Shown here piece after piece: positions 44,395 through 53,965 of a stretch of 64,000 nucleotides of DNA. This DNA is from Xiphydria camelus. Taxonomy: Eukaryota; Arthropoda; Insecta; Hymenoptera; Xiphydriidae. The stretch lies in assembly GCA_963678675.1 (NCBI GenBank), contig OY783199.1, forward strand, positions 19,530,909 to 19,594,908, written 5' to 3'. Both the position numbers and the translations under genes were made by a program. The notes under the pieces were generated by a model. The model was given only the letters and a program-made list of their open reading frames with translations, was not told where the DNA came from and did no database searches. Positions within the stretch are counted from its first letter, which is position 1. Every line of letters starts with the position of its first letter.

Positions 44395-47300
44395 GTAATT
44401 ATTGTCACCCACTCGATAATTTAGTTTCCTCCCAAATTTTTTAAATTGCAAATTCAATAAATTTAGACAAAATTAATTACCCCGTAGTTTCAATTTTTAT
44501 TTTCGCCCTTATTTAAGCTGGAAAACGACAATAATTAAAAGTGCAGCTACGTCGTCGTGCTCTATAAGCTTATCTTTCTCGTACTCGTTGCTTGGCATAA
44601 GCGCATCTCTCTTACGTTTTGACGACCTCAAAACGTAGAAAGAAATGCGCTTACCTATAACTTTACAAATCATTATTTTTTCGAAAATTTCTTTTTCACG
44701 CGAAATTAAATATGTATGCAGATTACAAATTGAATTTAAAAATATGAATATTTGTTTTTATCAGAAGATCGAATTCACATTTACCCACCAATTAATATTA
44801 AATTTCACGTGACTCTCTGAAACAATTGATTAAACCAATAAATATCGTTATAAATAAATTATAGTTACTTCCCGATCTACCATCGATCGTGTCGCTATCA
44901 ACAATGATAAAAACCTCATCGACGGCGACGAAGATCTCGTAAAACGCAATGGAATCAATGAAGTGAACTTAGTGAGATTCTTGGATGACGAGGGAAACGC
45001 AATCCAATTCAATGCGGAAGAAAGTCTACCGACGGAAACCCTGCTGGATACCTTGGAGGATCTATCGGAAAGCGTCAACTTCTTTCTCTACACTCGAAAA
45101 AACCCGACAAGTTCTCAGCAACTCTACATCGACGATAAAGAGACTTTAGCCAGTAGCAATTTCGACGTCAACAAACCAACCAATTTCATTACTCATGGAT
45201 GGATCGCTTCCTCCAACAGCACTTCGTGCACCCTTGTTCGCGAAGGTCAGAGCGAGACACGAGAAAATAAACACGAAGAGTTGTTAAATTTTGAGTGAAA
45301 AACAAAATCAAAAACATATCCATTCACGCAGCTTATATATCAAACGGAGACTTCAACGTGATCCTTGTGGACTGGAGTACGATCACAAAGAGGCCCTACA
45401 TTTGGGCCAGTAGTCGCGTCAAGATCGTCGGCATTTTCGTGGCGGCTATGATTGACTTTCTCGAAGAGCAGGGAATGGACACATTCGGTGTCACCCTGGT
45501 GGGTCACTCTCTTGGTGTTCATGTCATGGGAATCGCCGGGTATCAATCCATCAACAGTATTGGACTCATCGTTGGTAAGCCTCAAGGCGGAATCTAATCT
45601 CGAACTGGATTCAAATTGAAGTTGAAGGAGTGGTTTTCCACTGCTCGCGCGAGTTCTCATTTAACTCCGATCTAATTTCAGTCGATCCACGCCGACAAAT
45701 ATCTTATCCGAACGTGAACCTGTTGGAAACTTTGTTCAAGGCAATTAGAATTTTTTTATATCGGACAAGAAATGAATTCGGCGTAACTAAATATGTTTCG
45801 CGCTTTTCATTTCGATGTGACACTCGCAGAAAATGTATTTGAGGAGATTCCATTTCTTCCCCGTATAAATACATTTCTATTTGCCAAAAGTATTAAGTTG
45901 GCTGATAAGAATTGGCGTTTTCTTTTCAAATTAAAAGTGCACGCAGAAAAGAAAATGTTTTAGCGCAATGTTACATGTTATTTAAAAAAGTAATTCATGC
46001 TCTACAAGATAGTGTATTTGGCTTTTACACATTGATTTAATTTTAATTAATTTTCAAATCATTAAAATAAAATGTCAAGTGAACCAAAATAAGCATTTTT
46101 TCGTCCAGTTTTGTGTTGTCCTAATGGGCATATCATCTTCTTCATCAATTCGCAAATCTTGCGAGCAGCTTCGGTAGCTTTAGCACCTCGATTAAACTCG
46201 ATTGAAAGAAAGTATCGAAAATTTTCATTTTTGTCTACATAACATTTCACTTTAAAGATTCGAAAATAATAAAAATGAAACCAAATAAAAAAACCAAACG
46301 TACTATCTATTAGAGCATAAATTAATCTTTAAAATAACATAGTCGTATGATATTACGTCAAAACGTTTTTCTTTTTTCGCGCACTTTAAACTTAAAAAAA
46401 TAACACTATACTTATCAGCCAATCAATATACAGGGTGTTCGGAAAAAACACCGACACAGAAATAGGGGTGATAGGTTACGTCATTACAAGTATTTTGATA
46501 TAAGGGACCTATACCCGCAAGCGCGCGCCCCCTCCTGGAGATATCAACTTTTCAAGTTTATAATGACCGAGGTTGATCAAAGTAGAATAATATTGAGTTT
46601 TTTGTCTACCTGTACAATTGAAAAACAAATGAAAACTCCTTGTATCCGCATCGTCTTCGAAAAGTACAAGGACTTGAGCCAAGCGGATATCCTTTCCGCA
46701 AGCAGTTTGCGCAGTGGCACATCTATCCAGAATCGTTTCCGATGTTGTATGGACATGGGTGGCCGTCATTTTGAGCATTTGCTGTAGTACATTGTTTTTG
46801 TATCTCGTAAAATTAAATATTCGTTACCATCTTGATACGTTTCTTATTATTCTACTTTGATCAACCTCGGTCGTTATAAACTTGAAAAGTTGATATCTCT
46901 AGAAGGGGGCGCTCTTGCGGGTATAGGTCCCTTATATCAAAATACTTGTAATGACGTAACCTATCACCCCTATTTCTGTGTCGGTGTTTTTTTCGAACAC
47001 CCTGTATATTCCATTGCGATTACAAGTCAATTAATACTTTTCTCGAGCGTATGCTTCCAGTCAGTTGGACGTCGTCATTCCTTTTTCTCCGTTAGGTCTG
47101 GACCCCGCTCTGCCTCTCTTTGCCACGAGCGAACCTGGCTCCAGAATCTCTCAGAACGACGCTATCATCGTTCAAATCATCCATACAAATGCGGGACTAT
47201 TGGGCTTCGAGGTAGCCATCGGCGATGCCGATTTCTACCCTAACGGAGGCCACAAACAACCCGGCTGCACCAACGATCTGACGAGTTCATGCGCCCACTC

Positions 47301-47511
47301 TCGCGCTTTCGAATACTTTGCGGAATCCATCGTCACCTCTGTAGGATTTTACGGAACTTATTGTCAGAGCTACGCGGAATTTAAAAAGGGTCTCTGCAGT
47401 GATAACGATGTGGCTCGTATGGGCGGCGTCGTATTGGATTCCAGTGCTAACGGTACTTATTTCTTAAGAACTAACGATGAGCCTCCCTACGCCAAAGCTG
47501 CAGTTAATTAA
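44346..47511 (+). CDS. Pancreatic-lipase/phospholipase A1-like, gene 2
   Basis: Tandem paralogue of gene 1. Exons 44346-44394, 44865-45245, 45332-45574 and 47096-47511, all introns phase 1; 362 aa. The signal peptide is MEIFVLLGFSLVLVTV. The mature N-terminus lacks the poly-Asp run of gene 1 and instead has DGDEDLVKR, possibly a dibasic processing site. Ser203 lies in GHSLGVH, Asp227 in GLDPALPLF, and His292 in CAHSR, with spacings of 24 and 65 residues exactly as in gene 1. The HGW loop reads ITHGWIAS. It is predicted to be a secreted ester hydrolase; substrate unknown. Intron 1 holds a fam-C repeat and intron 3 a mariner-like element, so it is longer than gene 1 only through insertions. Confidence 0.9.
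44450..44790 (+). repeat. fam-C repeat, copy 2, in intron 1
   Basis: CTTATTTAAGCTGGAAAACG, CTCGTTGCTTGGCATAAGCGC and TATGTATGCAGATTACAAAT match 1130-1450 in order. It accounts for most of intron 1 of gene 2. Confidence 0.7.
44865..45245 (+). CDS. Lipase gene 2, exon 2
   Basis: The acceptor TTATAG was chosen because it gives SRST at the same place as gene 1 and the same phase. The exon ends GAAG before GTCAGA. Confidence 0.8.
45332..45574 (+). CDS. Lipase gene 2, exon 3 (nucleophile Ser)
   Basis: 243 nt, identical in length to exon 3 of gene 1. Acceptor CACGCAG. Encodes DFNVILVDW and GHSLGVH (Ser203). Donor GTAAGC. Confidence 0.9.
46431..47004. mobile_element. Mariner-like element, long TIRs, in intron 3
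   Basis: The left arm CAGGGTGTTCGGAAAAAACA (46431 to about 46590) and the right arm (46846-47004, ending TTTTTCGAACACCCTG) are inverted copies of about 159 bp, with TA on both sides (46429 and 47005). The central 250 bp keep a transposase tail. The 574-bp unit is an internally deleted, non-autonomous copy lying wholly inside the intron. Confidence 0.85.
46597..46787 (+). pseudogene. Transposase C-terminal remnant (HFEHLL)
   Basis: The frame ends RFRCCMDMGGRHFEHLL then a stop at 46785-46787. A GGHFEHL ending is typical of many insect mariner/IS630-type transposases. The upstream catalytic domain is missing, so it is a fragment. Confidence 0.65.
47096..47511 (+). CDS. Lipase gene 2, exon 4 (Asp and His)
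   Basis: Acceptor CCGTTAG, start GGT CTG GAC giving GLDP (Asp227). IGDADFYPNGG and CAHSR (His292) follow, with a stop TAA at 47509-47511. Confidence 0.9.
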
Positions 47512-47675
47512 AGGTAGATCTGAGCGTCGCACTTGTTATAATAACATACAGACATATGTATGTAGATCATGCCATTCTACGATCTTGTAACCGAAAATGA
47601 TTTTGAGAAAGACTTTTCAAAGTCGACAATTATTTATTCAATAGCGTAATGTAATCAGTGGTTCCATAACGTAAT

Positions 47676-47681
47676 AATAAA
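47676..47681 (+). promoter_or_regulatory. Candidate polyA signal, lipase gene 2
   Basis: AATAAA about 165 nt after the stop. A second AATAAA lies near 47820, so the exact end is open. Confidence 0.55.
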
Positions 47682-48012
47682 AGTTTTAATATTTGCGTCG
47701 AATAAGACTGTCATTGAAAAATACCCATGTTTATACGAACAGGTACTCTGTACGTGTATTATATTCTCCGTGATTAATATGATACATTCGAGAAGGTACT
47801 CATAAATGAAATAGTAATGAATAAAGTTGAGGTACTTCAATTATTTGCAATATCATCTATTCATAAAGACTTATGATTGAAAGACTTCAACAGATCGTTA
47901 GAAGACTTACTTCGATTAGACAAAAATCATCTTTTAATTATTTCATGACCTTCCTCATGGTGGACATACACCGGCCGAACCAGATTTGAACATTTCATAG
48001 GGTAAAGTGATA
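47682..48012. other. Spacer after lipase gene 2
   Basis: AT-rich with no frame of interest, ending at a TA that begins a pogo-type element. Confidence 0.45.
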
Positions 48013-48649
48013 CCGTAGAACGGGGAAGATAGACACTTAAGGGTCAATAGAAACAAAAACTTGGAACGTAATTCAATAAATCCTCTAGAGAGCATCAATT
48101 TGAATTTGGCGATCTTCGGTAAACGAGATGTTCCTCATTGATAGGTTCGTAATACTCGTACACGACCAGCGACATTTTGCGGTTTAGGTTGTCAATTCTG
48201 CTGTAATATGGCCGATATCCACCACCAACAACAAGGCGACAAATTAAAGTAGTGCAAAACTTTATATTTTTTGGTGTGAAAAAGACAGGTAGGTTGATTC
48301 ATATTTGGCTGAGAAGTACCTTAGTATACCGTGTTAGCATAGTCACTCACCAAAATTCTAAATAGGTTTTCAAGAGATAATTTTCTTGTTGATAAACTCA
48401 ATTTTGGAAATAATTTAGGGTCAATAGAAACAGGCTGTTTCTATTCGCCTAGCTGTTTCCATACACCCCACTGCTTTCCTTTATATCATATATTATTTTA
48501 TAATAGCAGTATATCGTTGAATTTTAAAACTTTTTAGAATTATTTTGTATTCTATTCAAAAAGAAACTTCTTCCTTGCAGTAAAGTTTCCCGAACTTACC
48601 ACCATGACCCACGAAGTAAGACTTATCTTTATCACTTTCACAGGAAACG

Positions 48650-48700
48650 ATGGATAAGACTTTAAGGGACATTTCCAATGGAATGTATCAAGTGACTTAA
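48650..48700 (+). pseudogene. Duplicated start of the pogo HTH frame
   Basis: ATG GAT AAG ACT begins MDKTLRDISNGM, then runs to a stop. The same words (KALRDISNGM) recur at 49326 and there continue into a good HTH, so this is a second, broken copy of about 30 bp. Confidence 0.55.
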
Positions 48701-48787
48701 GATTGCTTTAAGCTTTAAGGTCGGTCTTACAGACCGACTGTGGGACCGCTATTAAGACTGTTTTATCGATGGTGAATTGAAATTGAA

Positions 48788-49008
48788 TTAGTGAATTTGG
48801 TGACTTCTGTAACTTTTTAGTAACCTTTTAGTGACTTTAGTGACCTTTTAATGATTTTGGTGACATTTTAGTGAAATTTTTAGTGACCTTTTAGTGACTG
48901 GTATCATTTTTAGTGACCAAAATCACTAAAAGGTCACTAAAAATTACACCAAAGATACTAAAAAGTCACTAGACATGTCACCAGTCACTAAAATGTCACT
49001 GAAAATTT
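48788..49008. repeat. TTTTAGTGACC inverted and tandem repeats
   Basis: Units such as TTTTAGTGACC and TTTTAGTGACT repeat in the left half. The right half has GGTCACTAAAA in the opposite sense, so the tract folds on itself. Confidence 0.75.
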
Positions 49009-49059
49009 CCCTTCCTAGCTAGCTCGTCCAGATGTCCTTTGTTTCCACTGCTACTCTTA

Positions 49060-49214
49060 GGGCCGGTTGTATAAACGCGATGAACCGTAGTTCGGCTTGA
49101 ACTGTGGATCGAGTGTCGTTTTGGTATATTTTGTGTCACACAAAATATACCAAAACGACGCTGGATCCACAGTTCAAGCTGAACTACAGTTCACCGCGTT
49201 TATACAACCGGCCC
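49060..49214. mobile_element. 155-bp Harbinger-type fold-back MITE
   Basis: GGGCCGGTTGTATAAACGCG to CGCGTTTATACAACCGGCCC with TTA duplicated on both sides (49057 and 49215). The unit is almost entirely palindromic (CAAAATATACCAAAACGACG pairs with its complement). A 3-bp TTA target and GGGCC ends are hallmarks of PIF/Harbinger MITEs. Confidence 0.85.
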
Positions 49215-49325
49215 TTAAAAGTGTAGCCTAAATATTTAAACTCGGTAACCTCTTCTACTATTTTCCATTCCCACTTTCTTTTCTTTATTCTTCCTCTTCC
49301 ATCTTTCCATAAGGGACATAAGAAT

Positions 49326-49592
49326 AAGGCTTTAAGGGACATTTCCAACGGAATGTCTTACAGAGCAGCTAGTAAAAAATATCAAATACATTATTCCGTT
49401 CTATATCGCCATATCAAAAATCCGCATCTAAAGGAACAAGGTGGTCAAACACCTCTAAATGAAGAAAAAAAAAAACCAGTGTTTCTGTTCATCCCACATT
49501 ATGGGGCGAAAAGAAACAGCAAGTTTTTATTTTTTTGTTCTGTCAAAATGGTCGATTTTTGCAAAAACGATATATGCATCGTCATCTATTAG
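49326..49592 (+). pseudogene. Pogo transposase fragment, HTH-psq domain
   Basis: The frame reads KALRDISNGMSYRAASKKYQ, then IHYSVLYRHIKN and EQGGQTPLNEE. This is the helix-turn-helix psq pattern at the start of pogo/Tigger/jerky-type transposases. Downstream it runs into unrelated residues with no DDE domain. Only a short fragment is left; it is not likely to be a working host gene. Confidence 0.7.
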
Positions 49593-49697
49593 TGTCGACC
49601 GAACTTTTCCCTATTTTTAACTTAAAGAAAGCTTAACCGTTTTCTTGCACCGGAGACGCAAACTACCAAAAGTGTTTCTATTAACCCCGTTCTGCGG

Positions 49698-50262
49698 TAC
49701 CTATTACATCAATTCTCTTCGACAGCAATTATCTTGTTACCTATCGACTTTTTTCGCATGTTGGTATAGTCCTTTTTTGTCCATCGAAGTCTGATTTTCA
49801 ACAAAGTCTTAGATCAACTTCCCCGAAAAGTTCACAAGTAACGAGATAATTGTGGTCGAGTTTGATCAGAATAGCATGCAGAGTACAAACTGAAGAACAC
49901 CTTGCGTTCAACTAACGAGGGTCAGTTTCGAACAGGAATAGAGCTGATATTCTCACTTGACCGGTTCAACAAACTAGGACGTACGTCCAAAAAGATATTT
50001 TTCAAATGGTCTTCCCAGATTAGAATACACCTGTAAATTCTCGTGCAGTATGAGGGTCTCTAATACATTCGAAACAGTCGCGCTAACTAGGGTCCTGAAT
50101 GGAGACTCACCTGTAGAAGAACGCGACGTAAGGGTCCCAAACGAGAAACTATGCAAAGCCACTTAAAAGGAGGGTCCTGATCCGAAAATGAGCAGTATAT
50201 AAGAAAAGGGACTTCAAAGGGAGACGCAGGTTTCGTAAGATACATCGAAAAAGGGACTCGCG
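49698..50262. other. Intergenic, no gene seen
   Basis: Holds a short-TIR repeat at 49716-49861 and otherwise unremarkable sequence. The TATATAAG at 50197 has no gene following it. Confidence 0.4.
49716..49861. repeat. Short-TIR repeat, relative of 33219
   Basis: TTCGACAGCAATTATCTTGT at the left and ACGAGATAATTGTGGTCGAG at the right form imperfect inverted ends. The interior AAGTCTTAGATCAACTTCC is weakly shared with 33219-33368. Confidence 0.4.
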
Positions 50263-50784
50263 CACTGAGAAAAATAACCTGGTAAATTCAGTCTTTAAAT
50301 AAAAAAATATCCATATTTTTAAACTTAATTTATAATCGCATACATATAGGTACAATATCACACGAAAAAAAATATCCGAAAAAATAATCATTCATAAAGT
50401 TATTAATGTGTTTCTCTCTACAACATCGTGACGTCATCGAAACGCCAGAGCACTTATGCTAAATAACGAGTGCGAGAGAGATAGACTCATAGTACGATGA
50501 CGTAGCTGCATTCTTAGGTGACGTTTTCCAGCCCAAATAAGACCGAAAATAAAAAATTAGAACACATTTTTCGAATCTACGATAAAAAATTGCTTAAAAA
50601 CCGAATTTAATCAAAATCTTAGAGACTATATCCAAACCATTTGAAGAAACATGTGTCCTCTATCTGTTTGGTTAAACTGACCATTTTCCATATTTAATTC
50701 AACTTACTAATATTTTTGTTAGAATAACTAAAATCGTTTAATCAGATGCGTCTTGTCATTTTAATCGCGTAACTTTTCTCGGTG
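50263..50784 (+). mobile_element. fam-A MITE interrupted by fam-C
   Basis: CACTGAGAAAAATAACCTGG begins it. The typical body (ATCTGTTTGGTTAAACTGAC, TTAGAATAACTAAAATCG, ATTTTAATCGCGTAACTTTTCTCGGTG) resumes after about 50610. The gap is filled by an inverted fam-C repeat. Confidence 0.7.
50292..50605 (-). repeat. fam-C repeat, copy 3, inverted
   Basis: The reverse strand carries GCTGGAAAACGTCACC, AGTATTTAGCATAAGTGC-like and AATTATAAGTTTA-like blocks in fam-C order. The reversed ends near 50590 include ATCGTAGATTC as in copy 1. Confidence 0.65.
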
Positions 50785-51238
50785 CATATACATGCCATAA
50801 AGAAGCCCAACCAGGAAGCAATATCGACAAATTCGTTATCATTGACTCGGCCGTAGCTCGGCCCGAATATCTCCAAATCCAAGATACCATCGCATTGAAT
50901 AATAAGGGACATACTACGCGATATTTACGGTCGATAACAAGATTAACTAACAATAAGCGATAAGAAAATATATGTGTTGTTATGAAGCGAAATAATGCTT
51001 AATGATTTGGATATCGATGCCGAAGAAACTAAGCGGGACGATGGATTGACGATAAATTGACGAAGACAGACGATTAGCGATAGCAAATCAGATTTCGCCA
51101 TTGATTACGTTTTGTCACAACTCTTCCGCGTTTTCTTTATAAGTAGAACCAATCTACATAGCGACAAAGCGAATGCCACGTATTCCGATATCGCCGTTAC
51201 CTATACAACGAGTTACGCGTATACACCCCTTCTGACAG
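50785..51238. other. Region before the broken lipase exon
   Basis: One + strand frame near 50800-50930 reads DKFVIIDSAVARPEYLQI, weakly reminiscent of the exon-3 start of the two lipases (YNVI.VDW..RPYLW). It might be an exon-3 remnant of the third lipase, but it is too diverged to call. Confidence 0.25.
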
Positions 51239-51570
51239 GGTTGAATCCGTCTCTGCCGTCGTTCCACTTCGCCGGGTCTGCCGAGCGGATCGACAAGGAT
51301 GACGCCGCTTACGTTCAAGTCATTCACACCGGCGTCAGCTCACTCGGCCACAAAGACGCCATCGGAGATATCGACTTGTATAACAACGGAGGATTCCATC
51401 AGCTTGGACGCGCCCCGCGCGCACGCGTGCTCCTATAAGACCCAATACAGACGGAGCGACACATCAACACGACACCTGAGAAACATGTCGCTCAAATGTC
51501 ACCGACGTGCGTTTGTATTCATACGAGGCGATACAAAACCAAATTGCCACTGTAGCCAGTTTATCTAGAG

Positions 51571-51684
51571 ATGTCCAGCAGTGGAGACGACTTTCTATCT
51601 AGTGAAGAAGAAGAGGACATGCTTGTTTATTTATATTTGCGAAATCGGAGAAGAAGAAGGAGAAGAAAATATTGGGTACTATAG
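51571..51684 (+). pseudogene. Harbinger transposase N-terminal remnant
   Basis: A 37-residue frame begins MSSSGDDF, with a run of acidic residues and then RNRRRRRRRKYWV before a stop. The Arg-rich stretch followed by YWV or FWV is common at the start of Harbinger nuclease-transposases. The stop arises at the junction with a pogo fragment at 51679. Confidence 0.65.
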
Positions 51685-52119
51685 AACGGGGTAGATAGAA
51701 ACTTAAGGGTCAATAGAAACAAAAACTCGGAACATAATTCAATAAATCCTCTAGAGCATCAACTTGAATTTGGCGGTCTTCGGTAGACGAGATGTTCCTT
51801 ATTGATAGGTTCGTAACACATGGCCAGCGACATTTTGCGGTTTAGGTTGTCAATTCTGCTGTAATATGGCCGATATCCACCAGCTGGTAAAAGGCGACAA
51901 ATTAAAGTTGTGCAAAACTTTATATTTTTTGGTGTGATAAACTCACTTTCGGAAATAATTTAGGGTCAATAGAAACAGGCTGTTCCTATTCGCCCAGCTG
52001 TTTCCATACACCCCACTGCTTTCCTTTATATCATTTATTATTTTATAATAGCGGTATATCGTTGAATTTTTAAACTTTTTAGAATTATTTCGTATTCTAT
52101 TCAAAAAGAAACTTCTTCC
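51679..52119. mobile_element. Pogo fragment nested in Harbinger element
   Basis: Begins CTATAGAACGGGGTAGATAG after a TA and follows 48013-48579 closely (CAATAGAAACAAAAACTCGG, GGTTGTCAATTCTGCTG, GGCTGTTCCTATTCGCC). It lacks an internal block of about 110 bp and the right TIR. It ends next to the Harbinger right terminal repeat. Confidence 0.75.
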
Positions 52120-52366
52120 ATGTCGTATCGCCTCGTGTGAATACTTGCATTTCAATATATGGCGGCGACATTCGAGCGACATGTTGCTCGGGTGTCGTGT
52201 TGATGTCGTATCGTACCGACTGTATTGGGCCTAAGTCGTACGCGGAGTCCATCTAGAATAATGGAGGGTTCGTGGGAACGTCGTGTATTAACTATTATAC
52301 TTGTACCAGCTACAAAATAGACTACGATTCCGAAAGTATCACACTTTTGGGACGTAGTTTAAGTTT

Positions 52367-52443
52367 ATAAATAATCTAAGCATATTATAGGATTTTTAAA
52401 AAATTATACACCTACTTTAAATGGTAGGAAAACAAGATACTTA
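52367..52443. other. Short spacer
   Basis: AT-rich sequence between the lipase pseudogene and the next element. Confidence 0.4.
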
Positions 52444-52882
52444 GGGGCTGTCGACGAATTACGTAAGGCGGCTAAGGGAAGGAGCGGTCCATACAAATCT
52501 CTATGGTAACTTCCGCTAGGGGAAGGGATGGGAGAAAATCAATTTTACATGAGTAATATTACAGGAATTGTTCCTTTATTCCTTACATATACATTGAAAA
52601 AGAATTAACTTCATTTAAGTGTTGAAAAAGAATCAATAGTTTTTCGATAGCATTGCGAGATTCCGAAAAATGATGCCATGCATTTTGAGCAAGTAACTGA
52701 AATTGGTCTGAAAATAAACCACACAATCGTTTTTATATTGAGTTTGATAAATTCAATTTCTTTATGTAGGTAATATAATATGGAGAAAGGGGTGGAGAGG
52801 AGAAATCTTACTGAATCTTATATAGAGGAAGGGGGAGGGTGTGACTCCTCAAAATTGGCTTACATAATTTATGAATAGCCCC
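52444..52882. mobile_element. GGGGCTGTC...ATTACGTAA-type element
   Basis: GGGGCTGTCGACGAATTACG at the left pairs with ATAATTTATGAATAGCCCC at the right. G-rich AAGGGAAGGAGCGG and AGGAAGGGGGAGGGTG blocks lie beside the ends. 439 bp, no frame. TIRs of this form are widespread in insect non-autonomous DNA elements. Confidence 0.6.
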
Positions 52883-53575
52883 TGAGTCTCTCCTGTTTTT
52901 TATTTGTATCGAGGTATGACGTGATTACTTTCTCCATGATAACACTCTGTTAATCACTAACTATTCAATAGGTATAAGAAAGAGTGAAATGAAAGCGACG
53001 TTCGAATACAAGTCCCCTGAATACATTGAAAGGAATTGAATTTGTTAACCGCGATCCTCTACAGGTTCCTTTCCTATTGTGAGTGGGTTAAAATAGTCCT
53101 CCCTTTGAAATCTTCGTACAATTTGACGTGCGCCAAGCTAGGTGCATTCCGGTACAGGACCCTTCGTTATCCGTCGAAAGAGCGTCAGGTGAATTCTGGT
53201 TTGGGACCCCGGGGTTTGTGACTCGTTAACCAGTTCGCGCGACAACGAGTGCGGCTTCGCACCTCGAACTAATTCGTACCTGCGCGCTTCTAGAGTCGCC
53301 AATTAAATCGATAACAAAAAAAAACGAATTACAATTCTCGATGACGTTTTTTCATTGGCCACTCGAAAGTGATGGAAAACCATGTCCCGTTTTATATTCA
53401 CGAACCAGTGAATTATATCGGATGACAAGTTCCCGATTATCGGGGGAAATCGAGAACTTAATCGTTGAAAATTCATATTTTTCGGAGCATCTGCGAAATG
53501 AAATTCAAATTTCTTGGCTTCACCAGTTCATTAAAACTGAATATACAAATCCTCTCTAATCATTCTGGATATGTA
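52883..53575. other. Intergenic, no gene seen
   Basis: Mixed composition with two short + strand frames (53036-53221, 53341-53559) lacking domains. Confidence 0.4.
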
Positions 53576-53965
53576 CACTAAGATACAAATTTGCTTAGTG
53601 AAAATAAACGTATTTTTGGATACTCCTTAGAGCATATTTATTCGATTCGAATGAATACCGATTTGATCCAAATAAAATATTCATTTTAATCGAATGAATG
53701 TGCTCTCAGGAATACACATAGAAAAAATTAATTCAATTTAATTAAATTTTGAGGCTATGGATGGCCAACTAATTATATAGTTAGCTCAATAAATACGTAT
53801 TATAGTTAAAGTTAAAATTTAGTGAAAGTAACTAAACATTTAGCTGCTTCAATTGAATATTTGTTCAAATTTTATATATTTAGTTGGCCGCCCGTAACCT
53901 CAAAATTTAGTTAAATCAAACGATTTTTTCTCAGTGTATTCAAAAACACGTTTAACTGACTTAAA
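53576..53965. mobile_element. CACTAAG palindromic element, interrupted
   Basis: AAACGTATTTTTGGATACTCC, AGCATATTTATTCGATTCGA and CGATTTGATCC at the left pair with ATTTTAATCGAATGAATGTG, CTCAGGAATA and TTCAAAAACACGTTTA at the right. The right arm is split by the MITE 53715-53936. Related to 19723-20045. Confidence 0.65.
53715..53936. mobile_element. CACATAG palindromic MITE, nested
   Basis: CACATAGAAAAAATTAATTC to AACGATTTTTTCTCAGTG, TA on both sides. TGAGGCTATGGATGGCCAAC mirrors GTTGGCCGCCCGTAACCTCA. The same plan occurs at 40139-40364. Confidence 0.75.

Larger units (their letters stand above)
48013..49697 (+). mobile_element. Pogo-like element with HTH-psq remnant
   Basis: CCGTAGAACGGGG at the left and CCCCGTTCTGCGG at the right are short TIRs with TA on both sides. 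The 1685-bp element keeps an N-terminal DNA-binding fragment near 49320-49466 but no catalytic domain. The interior is disrupted by an inverted-repeat tract (48788-49008) and a Harbinger-type MITE (49060-49214). A truncated relative of its first 570 bp occurs at 51679-52119. The strand follows the HTH frame. Confidence 0.75.
51439..52231. mobile_element. PIF/Harbinger-type element in lipase exon
   Basis: GACCCAATACAGACGGAGCG at the left and the inverted GACTGTATTGGGCC at the right extend into terminal repeats of about 110 bp (ACATCAACACGACACC and GAGGCGATAC blocks shared). The 3-bp TAA is duplicated (51436-51438, 52232-52234). It contains a short transposase start and a pogo fragment, so it is not autonomous. 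3-bp TWA targets are typical of PIF/Harbinger. Confidence 0.85.
51239..52366 (+). pseudogene. Lipase-like exon 4 pseudogene, transposon-split
   Basis: Third paralogue, final exon only. After a TCTGACAG acceptor the frame gives GLNPSLPSF, then DDAAYVQVIHTG and IGDIDLYNNGGFHQLG, homologous to exon 4 of genes 1 and 2. The catalytic Asp is Asn (GLNP). Around 51407 a frameshift is needed to continue as PRAHACSY. The exon is then split at a TAA by a 793-bp Harbinger-type element (51439-52231). The rest, SYAESI, follows directly, then a stop and degraded sequence to about 52366. The loss of Asp, frameshift, stop and insertion show it is dead. Confidence 0.85.
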
